Position numbers and translations under genes: made by a program. A stretch of 44,286 nucleotides of DNA from Gemmatimonadota bacterium. Its GTDB lineage: Bacteria > Latescibacterota > UBA2968 > UBA8231. Below, piece after piece: positions 18,343-27,244 of this stretch. The DNA lies in the NCBI GenBank assembly GCA_018672475.1, contig JABHFS010000117.1, positions 1 through 44,286 on the forward strand. Direction: 5' to 3'. The notes beneath the pieces were generated by a model, which worked only from the letters and a program-made list of their open reading frames with translations, did no database searches and was not told the DNA's origin. Positions within the stretch are counted from its first letter, which is position 1. The number at the start of each line of letters is the position of its first letter.

Positions 18343-19212
18343 TTATACCTTATACCGCGTTGAAACATCATACAAATACTCCTCCCCACGATGCTCGCGA
18401 ATCCATCCCTTCAAAGGCACATCGGCCTCCGTCGGCTGCCACCACCCTTTAATATCCACCCCATCCCCCAACAACTGCCGTCGAATAGGATCGCATTTGG
18501 TCAAAACCTCCTCCGGCATATTGTTGTAGTCCAATCCGCGCAACCAGCGGTAGCTATAACCGAAGAACAACACCTTGCGCACCTGTTGCGAATAATTATA
18601 GCCGCGCGAATGCCATAGCCGCCGGTCGAATAACACCGCCGTGCCGGGTTTTACCTTCACCTCCATCGCCCCTTCCGGATCCTCCGTTGGATCGCGCTGA
18701 TACGGCTTGTCTACCAGTTTATGGCTGCCCGGCAAGATTTTCATCGCCCCGGCATCGGCGATCGTCGTGTCGCTCAACCAATAGCTGATCTTGAGCGATA
18801 GCCGCGGCGCGGGCCGCTCGATCTCCTCCACCGGCCGACCGCCGTCCTGGTGCCATCCGGCGCCCTTGACATGGCGTTTGGCGTCCGGCGCCTCGGGCGG
18901 GTAGACGATCATATGCGAGATATATAGCTGTATATTCCACCCCAGGATATCCCACAACAACGGAAAGGTCTGCTCGTTGTCGAGTAGCTCCAGAAACAGA
19001 TCGTCCTCGACGACGCTGCGAAACTTGGCCACCATCGCCCCCGGCGCCAATTCTTTTTCTACTCGCTCTTTCGCGTCAACGCGATCGACGGCGGTGGTCA
19101 ATTTTTTGACCATCTCCGGCGAGAGCGCGTCTTCGACGACCAGGTAGCCTTCGTCGTCGAAGCGCTTGAGCTGTTCTTCCGTCGCGCAGTACTGTAACCA
19201 GTTCGATTCCAT
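18343..19212 (-). CDS. Phytanoyl-CoA dioxygenase (PhyH) family protein
   Basis: The protein has 289 residues with a complete active-site set: H121-Q-D123 (GWHQDGGRP), H201 in RRLWHSRGYN, and R212 in QVRKVLFFG. Other family landmarks are FDDEGYLVVEDALSPEMV, ISYWLSDTTIADAGAMKILP and PGSHKL. AAGGA lies 7 bases before ATG 19212. The long C-terminal extension (GLDYNNMPEEVLTKCDPIRR then QLLGDG) is common in PhyH proteins of these lineages. It stands alone on the minus strand between a repeat element and a second, decayed PhyH gene, which suggests that PhyH genes have been duplicated locally. Confidence 0.9.
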   Translation of the reverse strand: MESNWLQYCATEEQLKRFDDEGYLVVEDALSPEMVKKLTTAVDRVDAKERVEKELAPGAMVAKFRSVVEDDLFLELLDNEQTFPLLWDILGWNIQLYISHMIVYPPEAPDAKRHVKGAGWHQDGGRPVEEIERPAPRLSLKISYWLSDTTIADAGAMKILPGSHKLVDKPYQRDPTEDPEGAMEVKVKPGTAVLFDRRLWHSRGYNYSQQVRKVLFFGYSYRWLRGLDYNNMPEEVLTKCDPIRRQLLGDGVDIKGWWQPTEADVPLKGWIREHRGEEYLYDVSTRYKV

Positions 19213-19317
19213 TTCTTAGTCCTTAAGCATATTAGACGTCATGCGGCTCATTGTCTTATAACCCGTTCGCTGGTAAAATCAAAGAGCTGCTCGATTGAAA
19301 TCCCCAACGGATTCTAT

Positions 19318-19715
19318 ATACGAAGTCCCTTGCGCACATCCGACACATAATAACAACCGCCGATGCCCACATTGAAACGCCAAGTGCTCTTCGCTTAACT
19401 CTTCCGGCCCGAGCACAAATACTCGCTCTGAAAAATATCTACCGCCGCGCCATAGAGTTTATCGTTGCATAACAAGGGCAACAACTTCGCCGTATAAAAG
19501 CTCTGACTGCGATCAGCGTTATAGGGTTTGAGCCGGCCTTGCGTCGAGGTAGATGTTTCGGGACAGACCAAATCGCGCGGGACCATATTCAAAATAGCGC
19601 CCTTCGCCGTCTCCTCAGGGTTCAAGATGCCCTTGAGCAGCAAAAAACCTGCGCGCCAAAATTCTCCGATCTGAGCGTCGATTAAATAAAGGTTATTTGT
19701 TGTTGTCGTCAGAAC
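19318..19715 (-). pseudogene. Remnant of a PhyH-family gene, frameshifted and truncated
   Basis: Reading minus from ~19715, the open frame gives IGEFWRAGFLLLKGILNPEE, then KGAILNMVPRDLV, GRLKPYNADRSQSFYTAKLL and GAAVDIFQSEYLCSGRKS before a stop at 19395. This follows the N-terminal third of a PhyH/SnoK-like protein. A one-base deletion before the stop restores GPEELSEEHLAF, and the trace fades near 19320 (GIGGCYYVSDVRKGL). The iron-binding half of the protein is missing, so it is a relic. The first part of the open frame overlaps the gene for the enolase-family protein and is not meaningful. Confidence 0.62.
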
Positions 19716-19753
19716 GCACTCACTTGTCGAAATGTGATGCCCATCGCAATGGC

Positions 19754-20935
19754 TCACCTGTAGGGATAAGATGCTTTCGCCGGATGCTTGGCCAATTGCT
19801 CTTCGATCAGATCTGCACCGAGACCGGGGCGATCGCTCAGTACTAACGCCCCGTCTTCGATCTGCAACGGATGCGTCATGATCTCGTCGCGCCACGGCGC
19901 ATCATCGACGTCGAATTCCTGTATATAAAAGTTGGGCACCGTCGCACAGACATTGGCCGAGACTAGGGTGTTGATCGGGCTATGGCAGTTGTGCGGCGCG
20001 AAGAGAATATCATAGGCGTGCGCGTAGTCGGCGAGCTTCTTGCCCATCGTAATGCCGTTCCAGGCCAGATCGGGCATGATGATATCTTGCGCGTGCCCCT
20101 CGATAAAGGGCTTGTACTGATGCGTGCCGAAAAGGCTCTCTCCGGTACAGATCGTCGTGGTGGTGGATTCGCGGATCATCTTCAACGCCTCGGGATCGAG
20201 CGTCTCCGTCTCGAGCCACATCAAATCGTAGGGCTCCAGTGCACGCGCCAATTTAATCGCCCCGCCGAGCTTGAAGGTAAAGGCCACATCAAGCGCGATG
20301 CCGATATCGGGCCCCAACGCCTCACGGAAGGTCGCAACAATCGCCTCGGCCCGGCGCAAAATCGGCGGCGGACAATCACCGACGGAATGGTGTCGCCAAT
20401 TCGGCAGGCCACCGCCGGGCAAATCTTCAAGATCCATAATATTCGTTTTGATTGCGGCATACCCCTGCGCTTTCACCTCTTCGGCCAATGCGCGCAGATC
20501 ATCGAGCGTCTTCACTGCGGGTTTGCCCAGTTCATCGGCGTGCCGCGAACGCATCGAGCCACAGTGCGACCAATACAGCCCCAGTCGGTCGCGCATCTTG
20601 CCACCGAGCAACTGCCAAACCGGCGCACCCAGCACCTTACCGCGAATATCCCACAGCGCCGAGTCGATACCCGACATCGCCTTCCAAGCGATGCCGCCGG
20701 TATGGCGCACCGAAGAAGCAGCCAAGTCCCACCAAATCGCCTCGACCTGCATCGGGTCGCGACCGATCACCCACTCGCTATAGCGTTCGACCGTCGCCGC
20801 GATCGGTCCAGCCGCCCCCCAGTCGGTGCAGTCGCCCCAACCGATCAGCCCCGGTTGGTCCGTTTCGACCTTGACGAAAGTCCAAGGACGGAAGACGCCG
20901 TCGACGAGAAAGGTCTTAATCGCGGTGATCTTCAT
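19754..20935 (-). CDS. Mandelate racemase/muconate lactonizing enzyme family (acid-sugar dehydratase-like)
   Basis: The protein has 393 residues with the enolase superfamily layout: capping domain, then a barrel with K163-T-N165 (AIKTNIMD), metal ligands D216 (IALDVAF), E242 (WLETETLD) and E266 (CTGESLFG), and H315 in APHNCHSPI as general base. The KxN motif and the H315 position match acid-sugar dehydratases such as the GlucD, GalD and fuconate-type groups more than the racemases. Substrate unknown. Its ATG overlaps the last bases of the aldo/keto reductase gene (ATGA), so translation is coupled. A sugar dehydrogenase feeding a sugar-acid dehydratase would be a consistent pair. Confidence 0.88.
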   Translation of the reverse strand: MKITAIKTFLVDGVFRPWTFVKVETDQPGLIGWGDCTDWGAAGPIAATVERYSEWVIGRDPMQVEAIWWDLAASSVRHTGGIAWKAMSGIDSALWDIRGKVLGAPVWQLLGGKMRDRLGLYWSHCGSMRSRHADELGKPAVKTLDDLRALAEEVKAQGYAAIKTNIMDLEDLPGGGLPNWRHHSVGDCPPPILRRAEAIVATFREALGPDIGIALDVAFTFKLGGAIKLARALEPYDLMWLETETLDPEALKMIRESTTTTICTGESLFGTHQYKPFIEGHAQDIIMPDLAWNGITMGKKLADYAHAYDILFAPHNCHSPINTLVSANVCATVPNFYIQEFDVDDAPWRDEIMTHPLQIEDGALVLSDRPGLGADLIEEQLAKHPAKASYPYR

Positions 20936-21858
20936 AGCGTCGGAATCTCCTTGCCCAACAGGTCTTCATCTTTCAAGTCGCTCCACAACCCCGTGGGAAT
21001 ATCTACTTCCAACGCCGACAAATTCGCATCGACCTGCCCCAACTGATCCGCGCCGATAACCACCGTCTCTACCGCCGGATGCGCAAAGGGAAACTGTATC
21101 GCCGCCGCACTAAGCGCCACGCCGTGCCGCTGACAGACCCTCTTTAAGCCTTTCGCTCGTTCGAGAATTTCAGCCGGTGCTTTTTGATAGGCATACTTGG
21201 CGTCGGGTTGCAGGTCGCTGGCCAGAATACCCGTGTTGTAGACCCCGGCGCCGATAATCGTGATACCCTTTTCTGCGCATAGATCGACCAACGCGTTGCC
21301 CGGTTGTTCGAGCAACGTGTATTGGCTCGGCAGCAGAAAACAATCAAACGAAGCATGGCGCGCGAAATTCATCAGCATCTCGTTGTCGGCGATGCCCACA
21401 CCGATCGCCTTGACGATGCCCTGCTCGCGCCATTCTTCTAGCACCGGCACGCTATCCGACAACACCTGCTCGTAATATTTGTGCGGGTCGTGCACCAGCG
21501 CGATATCGATATGGTCGAGTTGCAAACGTTCCAAACTCTCAGCTAAGCTCCTGCGTATGCCATCGGCGCTAAAATCAAATTGCGCAGCCCCGTCGCGGAT
21601 CAGCCGACCGACTTTTGTCGATAATACAAAGCGGTCACGCGGCACCCCAGACAAACCAACCCCTACAGCAAGCTCAGATTCCCCTCGGCCATAAAGCGGC
21701 GCCGTATCAAAAAAACCAACCCCCCGGTCCAACGCCTCCCGCACAATCGCCGCCCCGCCCTCTACCCCGCCTTCTCTCACAATATGCGCACAGCCCAAGC
21801 CAAAACGCGGCACCGCCAAACCCGGTACAATCGCCACCTGCTCAAATGCATCAATCAT
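20932..21858 (-). CDS. Aldo/keto reductase (L-fucose/D-threo-aldose 1-dehydrogenase-like)
   Basis: The protein has 308 residues from ATG 21858 (GGAGGAG upstream); the longer open frame to 21969 has no conserved start. The catalytic tetrad of the family is visible: D51, Y56 (DTAPLYGRGESE), K82 (STKVGR) and H123 (ALVHDPHKYY). The GLGCAHI, GFFDTAPLYG and STKVGR run resembles NAD-dependent D-threo-aldose 1-dehydrogenase and pyridoxal dehydrogenase relatives, which oxidise the free sugar to a lactone. It is upstream of and coupled to the dehydratase-like gene. Together these suggest the first two steps of a non-phosphorylative sugar oxidation. The exact substrate is inferred, not shown. Confidence 0.88.
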   Translation of the reverse strand: MIDAFEQVAIVPGLAVPRFGLGCAHIVREGGVEGGAAIVREALDRGVGFFDTAPLYGRGESELAVGVGLSGVPRDRFVLSTKVGRLIRDGAAQFDFSADGIRRSLAESLERLQLDHIDIALVHDPHKYYEQVLSDSVPVLEEWREQGIVKAIGVGIADNEMLMNFARHASFDCFLLPSQYTLLEQPGNALVDLCAEKGITIIGAGVYNTGILASDLQPDAKYAYQKAPAEILERAKGLKRVCQRHGVALSAAAIQFPFAHPAVETVVIGADQLGQVDANLSALEVDIPTGLWSDLKDEDLLGKEIPTL

Positions 21859-22129
21859 ATGAATACTCCTCCACCACCAACGAGCGAAATCGCTCCTCGT
21901 CCCACTGCGCGCCCCAACCCGGTCCGTCCGGCGGTGCGATATGTCCATCCTCAATTCCTTCGTCCGCATGCACCTCGAGAAAACTCACCCGCAGCGGCCC
22001 GCCGCTCTTGCTCCCTTGCTGCGTATACTGAATCCGCCTTAATCCCTCCACCCGCACAATCGAGTGCCCTCCACGGCCTTTGGCTTCGGGATTTTCCAAC
22101 ACCAATAACTTCACATCAGTAATCTTCAG
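21851..22129 (-). pseudogene. N-terminal fragment of an enolase-superfamily protein
   Basis: The fragment encodes ~92 residues: KITDVKLLVLENPEAKGRGG, then VRVEGLRRIQYTQQG, PLRVSFLEVHADEGIEDGHI and a tail SLVVEEYSYD. The opening matches the capping domain of mandelate-racemase-like proteins (KITDVKxLVLENP...GLRRIQYTHQG..FLEVHTDEG). The barrel (300 residues) is missing. The natural start would be ATG, but here it reads CTG (22127-22129) after TAAGG; a GTG at 22114 is also in frame. Its 3' end overlaps the AKR start by 8 bases, so it may also serve as the AKR leader. A relic is more likely than a functional small protein. Confidence 0.6.
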
Positions 22130-22516
22130 AACCTTACCCTTAGCAAGCTACCGCTCTCCACACTTTATCCCAATCCCCAAACATCCTATATTCACCCCCA
22201 ACCGCTGTCAACCCATACACCTATTATACAGAGACGGTCTGAATACCCCCCTGGGTATAATCTAGCGATTATTTACACCCAGATCAGGATATACTTCACC
22301 TACTCTATCTACACCATTATTGGGATTACTTCACCCATGCTCAGCATCACCGTTGAGGCTCCTCGCAGGAGGGACTGAGCGGATTGTAGGCCCAGAGGTC
22401 ACAGGACGTGAAATTTGAGGACTACACCTCGGAGCCCGACAGGAGTCGAGCGAGAATGAGCGAATCCCTCCTGCGAGGGGCTGTCACTAAGCACCAAGAC
22501 CCCCAAAGGACCGCAA
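22130..22516. other. Intergenic region with hairpin and repeat element
   Basis: Some 387 bases lie between divergent genes. They hold a hairpin at 22251-22282 (ctgggt/ataatc pairing with gattat/acccag, with a TTAC bulge) and the repeat element at 22361-22478. The part 22283-22360 is AT-rich and may contain promoters, but none can be assigned with confidence. No gene is seen. Confidence 0.5.
22361..22478. repeat. Intergenic element with 14-bp perfect inverted repeats and the CGAGAATGAGCGA core
   Basis: Arms cctcgcaggaggga (22361-22374) and tccctcctgcgagg (22465-22478) are exact complements. Just before the right arm is CGAGAATGAGCGAA (22451-22464), identical to 11066-11079, and before that gacagga, as in that copy. 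It lies 38 bases upstream of the mandelate-racemase-like gene. Confidence 0.75.
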
Positions 22517-23647
22517 ATGAAAATCGCCACCATAGAAACCTTCGACCTCACCTGCCCCCTAGGCCGCCCCTTCGGCTGGTCCCAAGGCTGGATCGAGCAA
22601 CGCAACACCACCTTGGTCAAAATCACCACCGACGACGGCCTCACCGGCTGGGGCGAAGGCGCCGCCTCCGACCTCATAAATAACTTGCTCGCCCCCCTGC
22701 TCATCGGCCAAGACCCCATCAACCGCAACGGCCTCTGGGAACGCATGTTCCACGCCCTCTACAATGGCAACAACGCCGTCGGCTTAGCTGGCAGTGCCGT
22801 CTCCGCACTCGATATCGCGCTGTGGGACCTCGCCGGCAAGGCCGCCAACTTACCCGTCAGCGCCTTGCTCGGCGGCAAGATCCGCGACAAAGTCGCCGTC
22901 TATGCCACTGGCCTCTACTACACCGAGGGCGAATTCCCCGACCGCCTGCTCGACGAGGCGCGCGGCTATGTCGAAATGGGATTCAAGGGCATGAAGACCA
23001 AGGTCGGCGGACTCTCGCTCAAAGATGACATCGCCCGTGTCCGAGCGTTGCGCGAGACCATCGGCCCCGATATCAGCCTGATGATCGACGCCAACGAAGG
23101 CTATAACGCCACCACGGCGATCCGCCTCGGGAGGGAATTGGCCGACCTCGACTTGGTGTGGTTCGAAGAGCCGGTCAACGCGCAAGATTTAGACGCCTAT
23201 CTGGAGGTCAAAGCCGCCTTGCCAATGGCCATCGCCGGCGGCGAAAATCTGCGCACCCGCTACGAGTTCAAACCTTATCTGACACAGCGGGCCTACGATA
23301 TCGTGCAACCCGATATCATGCACTGCGGCGGCATCACCGAAATGGCGCGCATCTGCGCCATGGCCAACGCCTGCGGCATCCAGGTAAACCCCCACGTTTG
23401 GGGCTCGCCGGTGATGATCGCCGCGACCTTGCACCTGGCCGCGACCTTGCCGCCCTGTCCGCCGGCACGCAACGCGCAGCCTTATCTGCAAGAGCCGGTG
23501 ATGGAATTTGACCGCACCCCGAGCGTGATTCGCGAAGAGCTGTGTGCGGTGCCCTTTGACCAGGAAGAGAGTTTTATGCGAGTGCCAGAGGGGCCGGGCT
23601 TGGGGATCGAGGTAGACGAGACGGTTGTCGCGAGGTTGAGTATATAA
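22517..23647 (+). CDS. Mandelate racemase/muconate lactonizing enzyme family protein
   Basis: The protein has 376 residues with MR-subgroup residues: K160-T-K162 (MKTKVGG), metal ligands D191 (IDANEGYN), E217 (FEEPVNA) and E243 (AGGENLR), and H293 (VNPHVW) with D266 (QPDIMHCGG) as the likely general-acid/base pair. The capping domain runs from MKIATIETFDL to about residue 125. Members with KxK plus H/D include mandelate racemase, cis,cis-muconate cycloisomerases and several sugar-acid dehydratases. Three family members in 4 kb (two intact, one fragment) point to local expansion. The ribosome-binding site is weak (AAAGGACC, 10 bases before ATG). Confidence 0.9.
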   Translation: MKIATIETFDLTCPLGRPFGWSQGWIEQRNTTLVKITTDDGLTGWGEGAASDLINNLLAPLLIGQDPINRNGLWERMFHALYNGNNAVGLAGSAVSALDIALWDLAGKAANLPVSALLGGKIRDKVAVYATGLYYTEGEFPDRLLDEARGYVEMGFKGMKTKVGGLSLKDDIARVRALRETIGPDISLMIDANEGYNATTAIRLGRELADLDLVWFEEPVNAQDLDAYLEVKAALPMAIAGGENLRTRYEFKPYLTQRAYDIVQPDIMHCGGITEMARICAMANACGIQVNPHVWGSPVMIAATLHLAATLPPCPPARNAQPYLQEPVMEFDRTPSVIREELCAVPFDQEESFMRVPEGPGLGIEVDETVVARLSI

Positions 23648-23663
23648 TACTCTCAGGCTAACA

Positions 23664-24132
23664 ATGACCCCGACAGACCTATTTGCCTCCAGCCCCCTCG
23701 TCGACGACGAGCTCACCCTCCTGCTCAGCCACACCCACGCCGCCGGGCCGCGCGAAAACGACGCGCTCACCTACCGCTTTGCAATGCAGCACAGCGAGAA
23801 TGGCGCTCGCATCGGCAACCTCTCGGTGCGTATTGCCGACAGCGAATATATCGTGCAATACTTCGGCCATATCGGCTATGGTGTGCACCCGCTCTTCCGC
23901 GGGCACCGCTACGCCGCCCGCGCCTGCCGCCTAAGTTCTGCCCGTACTCGCGCACCACGATATCGACCCGATCTGGATCACCTGCAACCCCGACAATATA
24001 CCCTCGCGCCGCACCTGCGAACTGATCGGTGCCGAATTAATCAATATCGTAGACCTACCGAAGGACATCGATCTCTACCTTGTCGGCGACCGGCAAAAAT
24101 GCCGCTACCGCCTCAGCACAGATAATACCTGA
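23664..24132 (+). pseudogene. GNAT-family N-acetyltransferase, interrupted by one +1 frameshift
   Basis: Frame 0 from ATG 23664 gives ENDALTYRFAMQHSENGARI and GHIGYGVHPLFRGHRYAARA, the acetyl-CoA-binding loop (RGHRYA) of GNAT proteins. After ~23931 the frame must move by one base: without the extra A in ctaag the protein reads RLVLPVLAHHDIDPIWITCN, then PDNIPSRRTCELIGAEL and ends at TGA 24130-24132. The composite (~155 residues) looks like the acetyltransferase domain often associated with tagatose-bisphosphate aldolase-type genes. It follows the mandelate-racemase-like gene by 16 bases. The shift could be a sequence error or genuine decay. Confidence 0.7.
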
Positions 24133-24158
24133 TCTAATTTACAAGGGAGAATAAAACT

Positions 24159-24227
24159 GTGTTCATCGGTCATTTCGGCGTCGGTCTGGGCTTGAAGGCC
24201 ACTGGGGCATGGCTGCTCGTCGCCTGA
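24159..24227 (+). pseudogene. N-terminal stub of a MFIGHF-type membrane protein
   Basis: GTG 24159, preceded by AAGGGAG, begins a 22-residue frame, VFIGHFGVGLGLKATGAWLL, ending at TGA 24225-24227. VFIGHF.VG.G.K matches the start of a well-known family of membrane proteins that begin MFIGHFAVGFGAKR. The remaining ~200 residues of that family are absent. It looks like a truncated copy. Confidence 0.5.
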
Positions 24228-24392
24228 GATTATTCTGTCGACGCACACCGCAGCACCCTATAAACAGCCGGTCTTTTATGGTCTCTGCGCATGCAACCAA
24301 AAACTTGAAGCCTCCGCCAACATTCTATTAGATTACTCTACCGAAGCCAACACTCACCAGCAAAAGCAAACATCAACAAAAGGCACTCGACA

Positions 24393-25205
24393 ATGTCCAC
24401 GCCCCTGACCCCAGAGCAAATTCACCACTTCCAAACCCACGGCTATCTCATCGTAGAAAGCCTCTACACCCCCGCAGAAGCCTCCCACATCCGCCAAATC
24501 GCCGAATCCGACCCACAGGTCGCCGCGCAAGCCAAATCCAATAGCAACTACGACGAAGACAGCAAAAACCCCAGCAAAGATATTGACACCCGCCTCGTCT
24601 ACACGCCCAACCTCGCCGACGACACCTACAGCGCCATCGCGCAAAGCCAACGCCTCACCGCCCCGCTCGAACAGCTCTTTGACGACCAGGTCCGCCACTA
24701 CTACCACCTCAAGACGATCAAAAACCCGCACACCGGCGGTTGGCAATACCACCAGGATTACGGTTACCACTACAAGGAATTCTTCTACCCCAGCTTCTGC
24801 TCCGTCATGCTCGCCCTCGACCCGGCCACCCGCGATAATGGCTGTTTGCGCGTCGTCAAAGACTCCAACCAACTCGGTCGTTTAGAACACCAGCCTTCGG
24901 GTTCGCAACTGATCGCCAACCCACAACGCGTCGAAATGGCGCTGGCTGAAATGCAAGAGATCCACTGCGAGATGCAACCCGGTTCCGCCCTCTACTTCCA
25001 CGGCAATATCCTACACGGCTCCGACCCCAACTTGAGCGAGCAACCGCGCTGGGCGCTTATTTTCGCCTATGTCGCCGCAAAAAACACCGTCGTCCTACCC
25101 GAAGTCGAAAAAGACCTGAGCCCACCGCTTGCAGGCTGGAGCGACGACGAGGTTGCCGCCGCGACAGCGCGCCATTGGGATGAGATCCAGGCCCAGCGTA
25201 CGTGA
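24393..25205 (+). CDS. Phytanoyl-CoA dioxygenase (PhyH) family, ectoine hydroxylase-like layout
   Basis: The protein has 270 residues. Active-site residues are H120-Q-D122 (WQYHQDYGYHY), H208 (NILHGSDPN) and R219 (SEQPRWALIF). LTPEQIHHFQTHGYLIVES is the usual N-terminal helix, and the DNGCLRVV strand followed by SALYFHGN fits small-molecule hydroxylases such as EctD relatives. An ectoine substrate cannot be claimed. The region before it (24126-24392) contains only the membrane-protein stub and AT-rich sequence. It is likely transcribed from its own promoter. The next gene, of unknown function, begins 172 bases downstream on the same strand. Confidence 0.9.
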   Translation: MSTPLTPEQIHHFQTHGYLIVESLYTPAEASHIRQIAESDPQVAAQAKSNSNYDEDSKNPSKDIDTRLVYTPNLADDTYSAIAQSQRLTAPLEQLFDDQVRHYYHLKTIKNPHTGGWQYHQDYGYHYKEFFYPSFCSVMLALDPATRDNGCLRVVKDSNQLGRLEHQPSGSQLIANPQRVEMALAEMQEIHCEMQPGSALYFHGNILHGSDPNLSEQPRWALIFAYVAAKNTVVLPEVEKDLSPPLAGWSDDEVAAATARHWDEIQAQRT

Positions 25206-25377
25206 CTTTTTTGCAAGATCGTGCAATCGCACAAAGCGATGCGTGCATAAGTAAGAAAAATATCCTCAACCCACTCGTCCCCACGAAAAATCCAACGCAA
25301 AGCTGGCTGCTGCACTTCTTGCGCCAACTCGCCACGGCCTTAGACAAGCTGGAGCCCACCGAACCAAGGAGCCCAAT

Positions 25378-26253
25378 ATGACCGCTTGGACCTGCGCGCT
25401 AACCCTCGATGCATCGCGACAAACCATCGCCGGCAGCGAAATCGCCCTCACCGACGCCATCCGTCGGGGCGCGGACTTACGTGTCTACACCGAATTCCGC
25501 CACAACCAGCACATCGACACAACCTCGGCAAACGACGAACTCGTCCGCGAGGTCGCTGAGTTCGCCGTGACCTACCTCGTCGACGACCGCTGGACCGCCG
25601 GACTAATGAGCCAACGCCAACCCGTCTCGCTACCCGACGGTTTTGGCCCACGACCGTCAATGTCCTTCTTCCTCTACAACCAAGACGGACACCAGGCTAT
25701 CGGTCGACCGCACCTCGACGCAAAAGAGACCGTAGCCACACCCGAAGCAGGCCCGGTCGGCATGCACAAATACCATTTGCTTGAAAGCTGGGACGAGGGC
25801 ACCAACGCCCCCAGCAGCAACTTCATCTACGATTTCGAAACGTATAAATTCTATGTCGACGACACCTGGCAGGAAGTGCTGCACCACGACGCCGAAGGCC
25901 AAGTGCGCTCCGGTTCGATCGACGCACTGGCGGCGGCTTTCAGCAACGGCGCCTCCGTCAAGGTCGGCATCAGTGGTCTGTGCGATGGCCTCGGCAGCGA
26001 TCTGGCGCACGAAGTCTTCGTCGAAACCGGCTCGAATTATTATTATACGGACCAACAACTCTTTATCGCCGGCTCGCACCCGCTGATCCGTGTACGCCCC
26101 CACATCCCCATGCGCTATCAGAGCGAGAGCTGGGATTTTGGCTGGCTGGTACTGCGCACCGACGGGAAAGTAATTTACCGCCGCTGCGACCCGTATTCAC
26201 TTGCTTTTGACGACAGAGAATTGCAACACCCGATCCGCTGGTTCACACGCTAA
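25378..26253 (+). CDS. Conserved-looking protein of unknown function
   Basis: The protein has 291 residues and is not recognised as any named family. It starts with ATG after AAGGAG. It has no signal peptide and no membrane helix. Notable segments are RRGADLRVYTEFRHNQHIDT, TYLVDDRWTAGLMSQRQPVS, PRPSMSFFLYNQDGHQAI, then YKFYVDDTWQEVLHHDAEGQ and VKVGISGLCDGL, with a C-terminal GWLVLRTDGKVIYRRCDP. It is rich in beta-strand-like, aromatic stretches with several histidines and acids, so a beta-barrel or jelly-roll enzyme is plausible, but no catalytic set can be defended. It is flanked on both sides by PhyH genes in the same direction, so a shared pathway is possible. Confidence 0.75.
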   Translation: MTAWTCALTLDASRQTIAGSEIALTDAIRRGADLRVYTEFRHNQHIDTTSANDELVREVAEFAVTYLVDDRWTAGLMSQRQPVSLPDGFGPRPSMSFFLYNQDGHQAIGRPHLDAKETVATPEAGPVGMHKYHLLESWDEGTNAPSSNFIYDFETYKFYVDDTWQEVLHHDAEGQVRSGSIDALAAAFSNGASVKVGISGLCDGLGSDLAHEVFVETGSNYYYTDQQLFIAGSHPLIRVRPHIPMRYQSESWDFGWLVLRTDGKVIYRRCDPYSLAFDDRELQHPIRWFTR

Positions 26254-26346
26254 TGCCCGACGAAGACCCTGGAACAAGGGCGCTGGATCGGCGGTGCCTA
26301 AGACATAAGGCAACCCTCTAACTACAAATAACCCGACGAAAAAACC

Positions 26347-27114
26347 ATGGACCCAAAAGACTACGACTTCTTCCGCCAGAACGGCTACCTTACCCTCGGC
26401 CAACTTTTCACCGGCAAAACCCTGACCCGCCTGCTCGCCAACTTCGACCACGACCGCGAAACCTGGAGCGGCAATATGTGGCGTCCCCTAACCGGCTCCT
26501 ACCAGACCGCGAACTGCGACCCGCTCGTCACCTGGCCCGGTGTCGAAGAAATCATCCGCCACCCGCAAATTCTCGCCAGCACCGAAGCGCTCTTGGGCAG
26601 CCCACTGTGCCTCTCCGAAGTCTGTCTGCGCCATATGCGGCCCTACGAGGGCGAAAGCTGGCGACATTGGCACCGCGACCGGCCGCACTGGCAGGAGCAT
26701 CCGCTGCGCACGCAATATATCCACGCCTTGATCTATCTGGCCGACGTCGACGCATCCACGCACTGCTTCTCCATATCGCCCGAAGCGGCCGACGAGCCGA
26801 TTCTCGACGAAGAAGCTCAGCTCGCGCGCGGCGGCATCGTCGATTTACACGGCCCGGCCGGCACCGTTGTGCTCTTCAACCTCTCGGTGCTGCACTCGGC
26901 GACGATTCGCCCGACGCAAACGGAGCGCAAATCCGTGCAGATTTACTACGGTCGCCGCGACCAACCCCATTTGAGCGACCACACCGTCCTGCCCGCCCGG
27001 CTTTGGCGCGACCACCCCGACTCGGAAGTCCGCGCCTTCTATTCGGTGCCCAACCCCAAGTCGCGCGCCTTTGCCAAAGCTTTCGGCGCCGAAGATATGC
27101 CGCAAGATTTATAA
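26347..27114 (+). CDS. Phytanoyl-CoA dioxygenase (PhyH) family protein
   Basis: The protein has 255 residues, one of the shorter PhyH proteins here. Iron ligands are H109-R-D111 (WRHWHRDRPHW) and H183 (SVLHSATIR), with R194 (TERKSVQIYY) for 2-oxoglutarate. DFFRQNGYLTLGQLF is the family N-terminal helix. The ribosome-binding site is poor. The C-terminal part (LPARLWRDHPDSEVRAFYS) is a helix-rich tail. It is 93 bases after the unknown 291-residue gene and 130 bases before a JmjC-type oxygenase gene in the same direction, so three oxygenases and one unknown protein lie in one 4-kb forward run. Confidence 0.9.
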   Translation: MDPKDYDFFRQNGYLTLGQLFTGKTLTRLLANFDHDRETWSGNMWRPLTGSYQTANCDPLVTWPGVEEIIRHPQILASTEALLGSPLCLSEVCLRHMRPYEGESWRHWHRDRPHWQEHPLRTQYIHALIYLADVDASTHCFSISPEAADEPILDEEAQLARGGIVDLHGPAGTVVLFNLSVLHSATIRPTQTERKSVQIYYGRRDQPHLSDHTVLPARLWRDHPDSEVRAFYSVPNPKSRAFAKAFGAEDMPQDL

Positions 27115-27244
27115 GGCGATGCTTTTATTTTTGCGGTTCGCGATATTGCCAAGCCTTCCCGCTCTTGATAAAATATCACTGCCGATCTATCGATAGCTCA
27201 AAGACTAGGCACAGACTCCCACCTGAAAAACAAGGACGATCGAA

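Noticed and set aside
19982..21046. Forward open frame of 354 residues opposite the enolase-family and AKR genes
   Set aside because: It is rich in Arg/His/Pro with no domain and lies opposite two genes with complete active sites, so it is a shadow.
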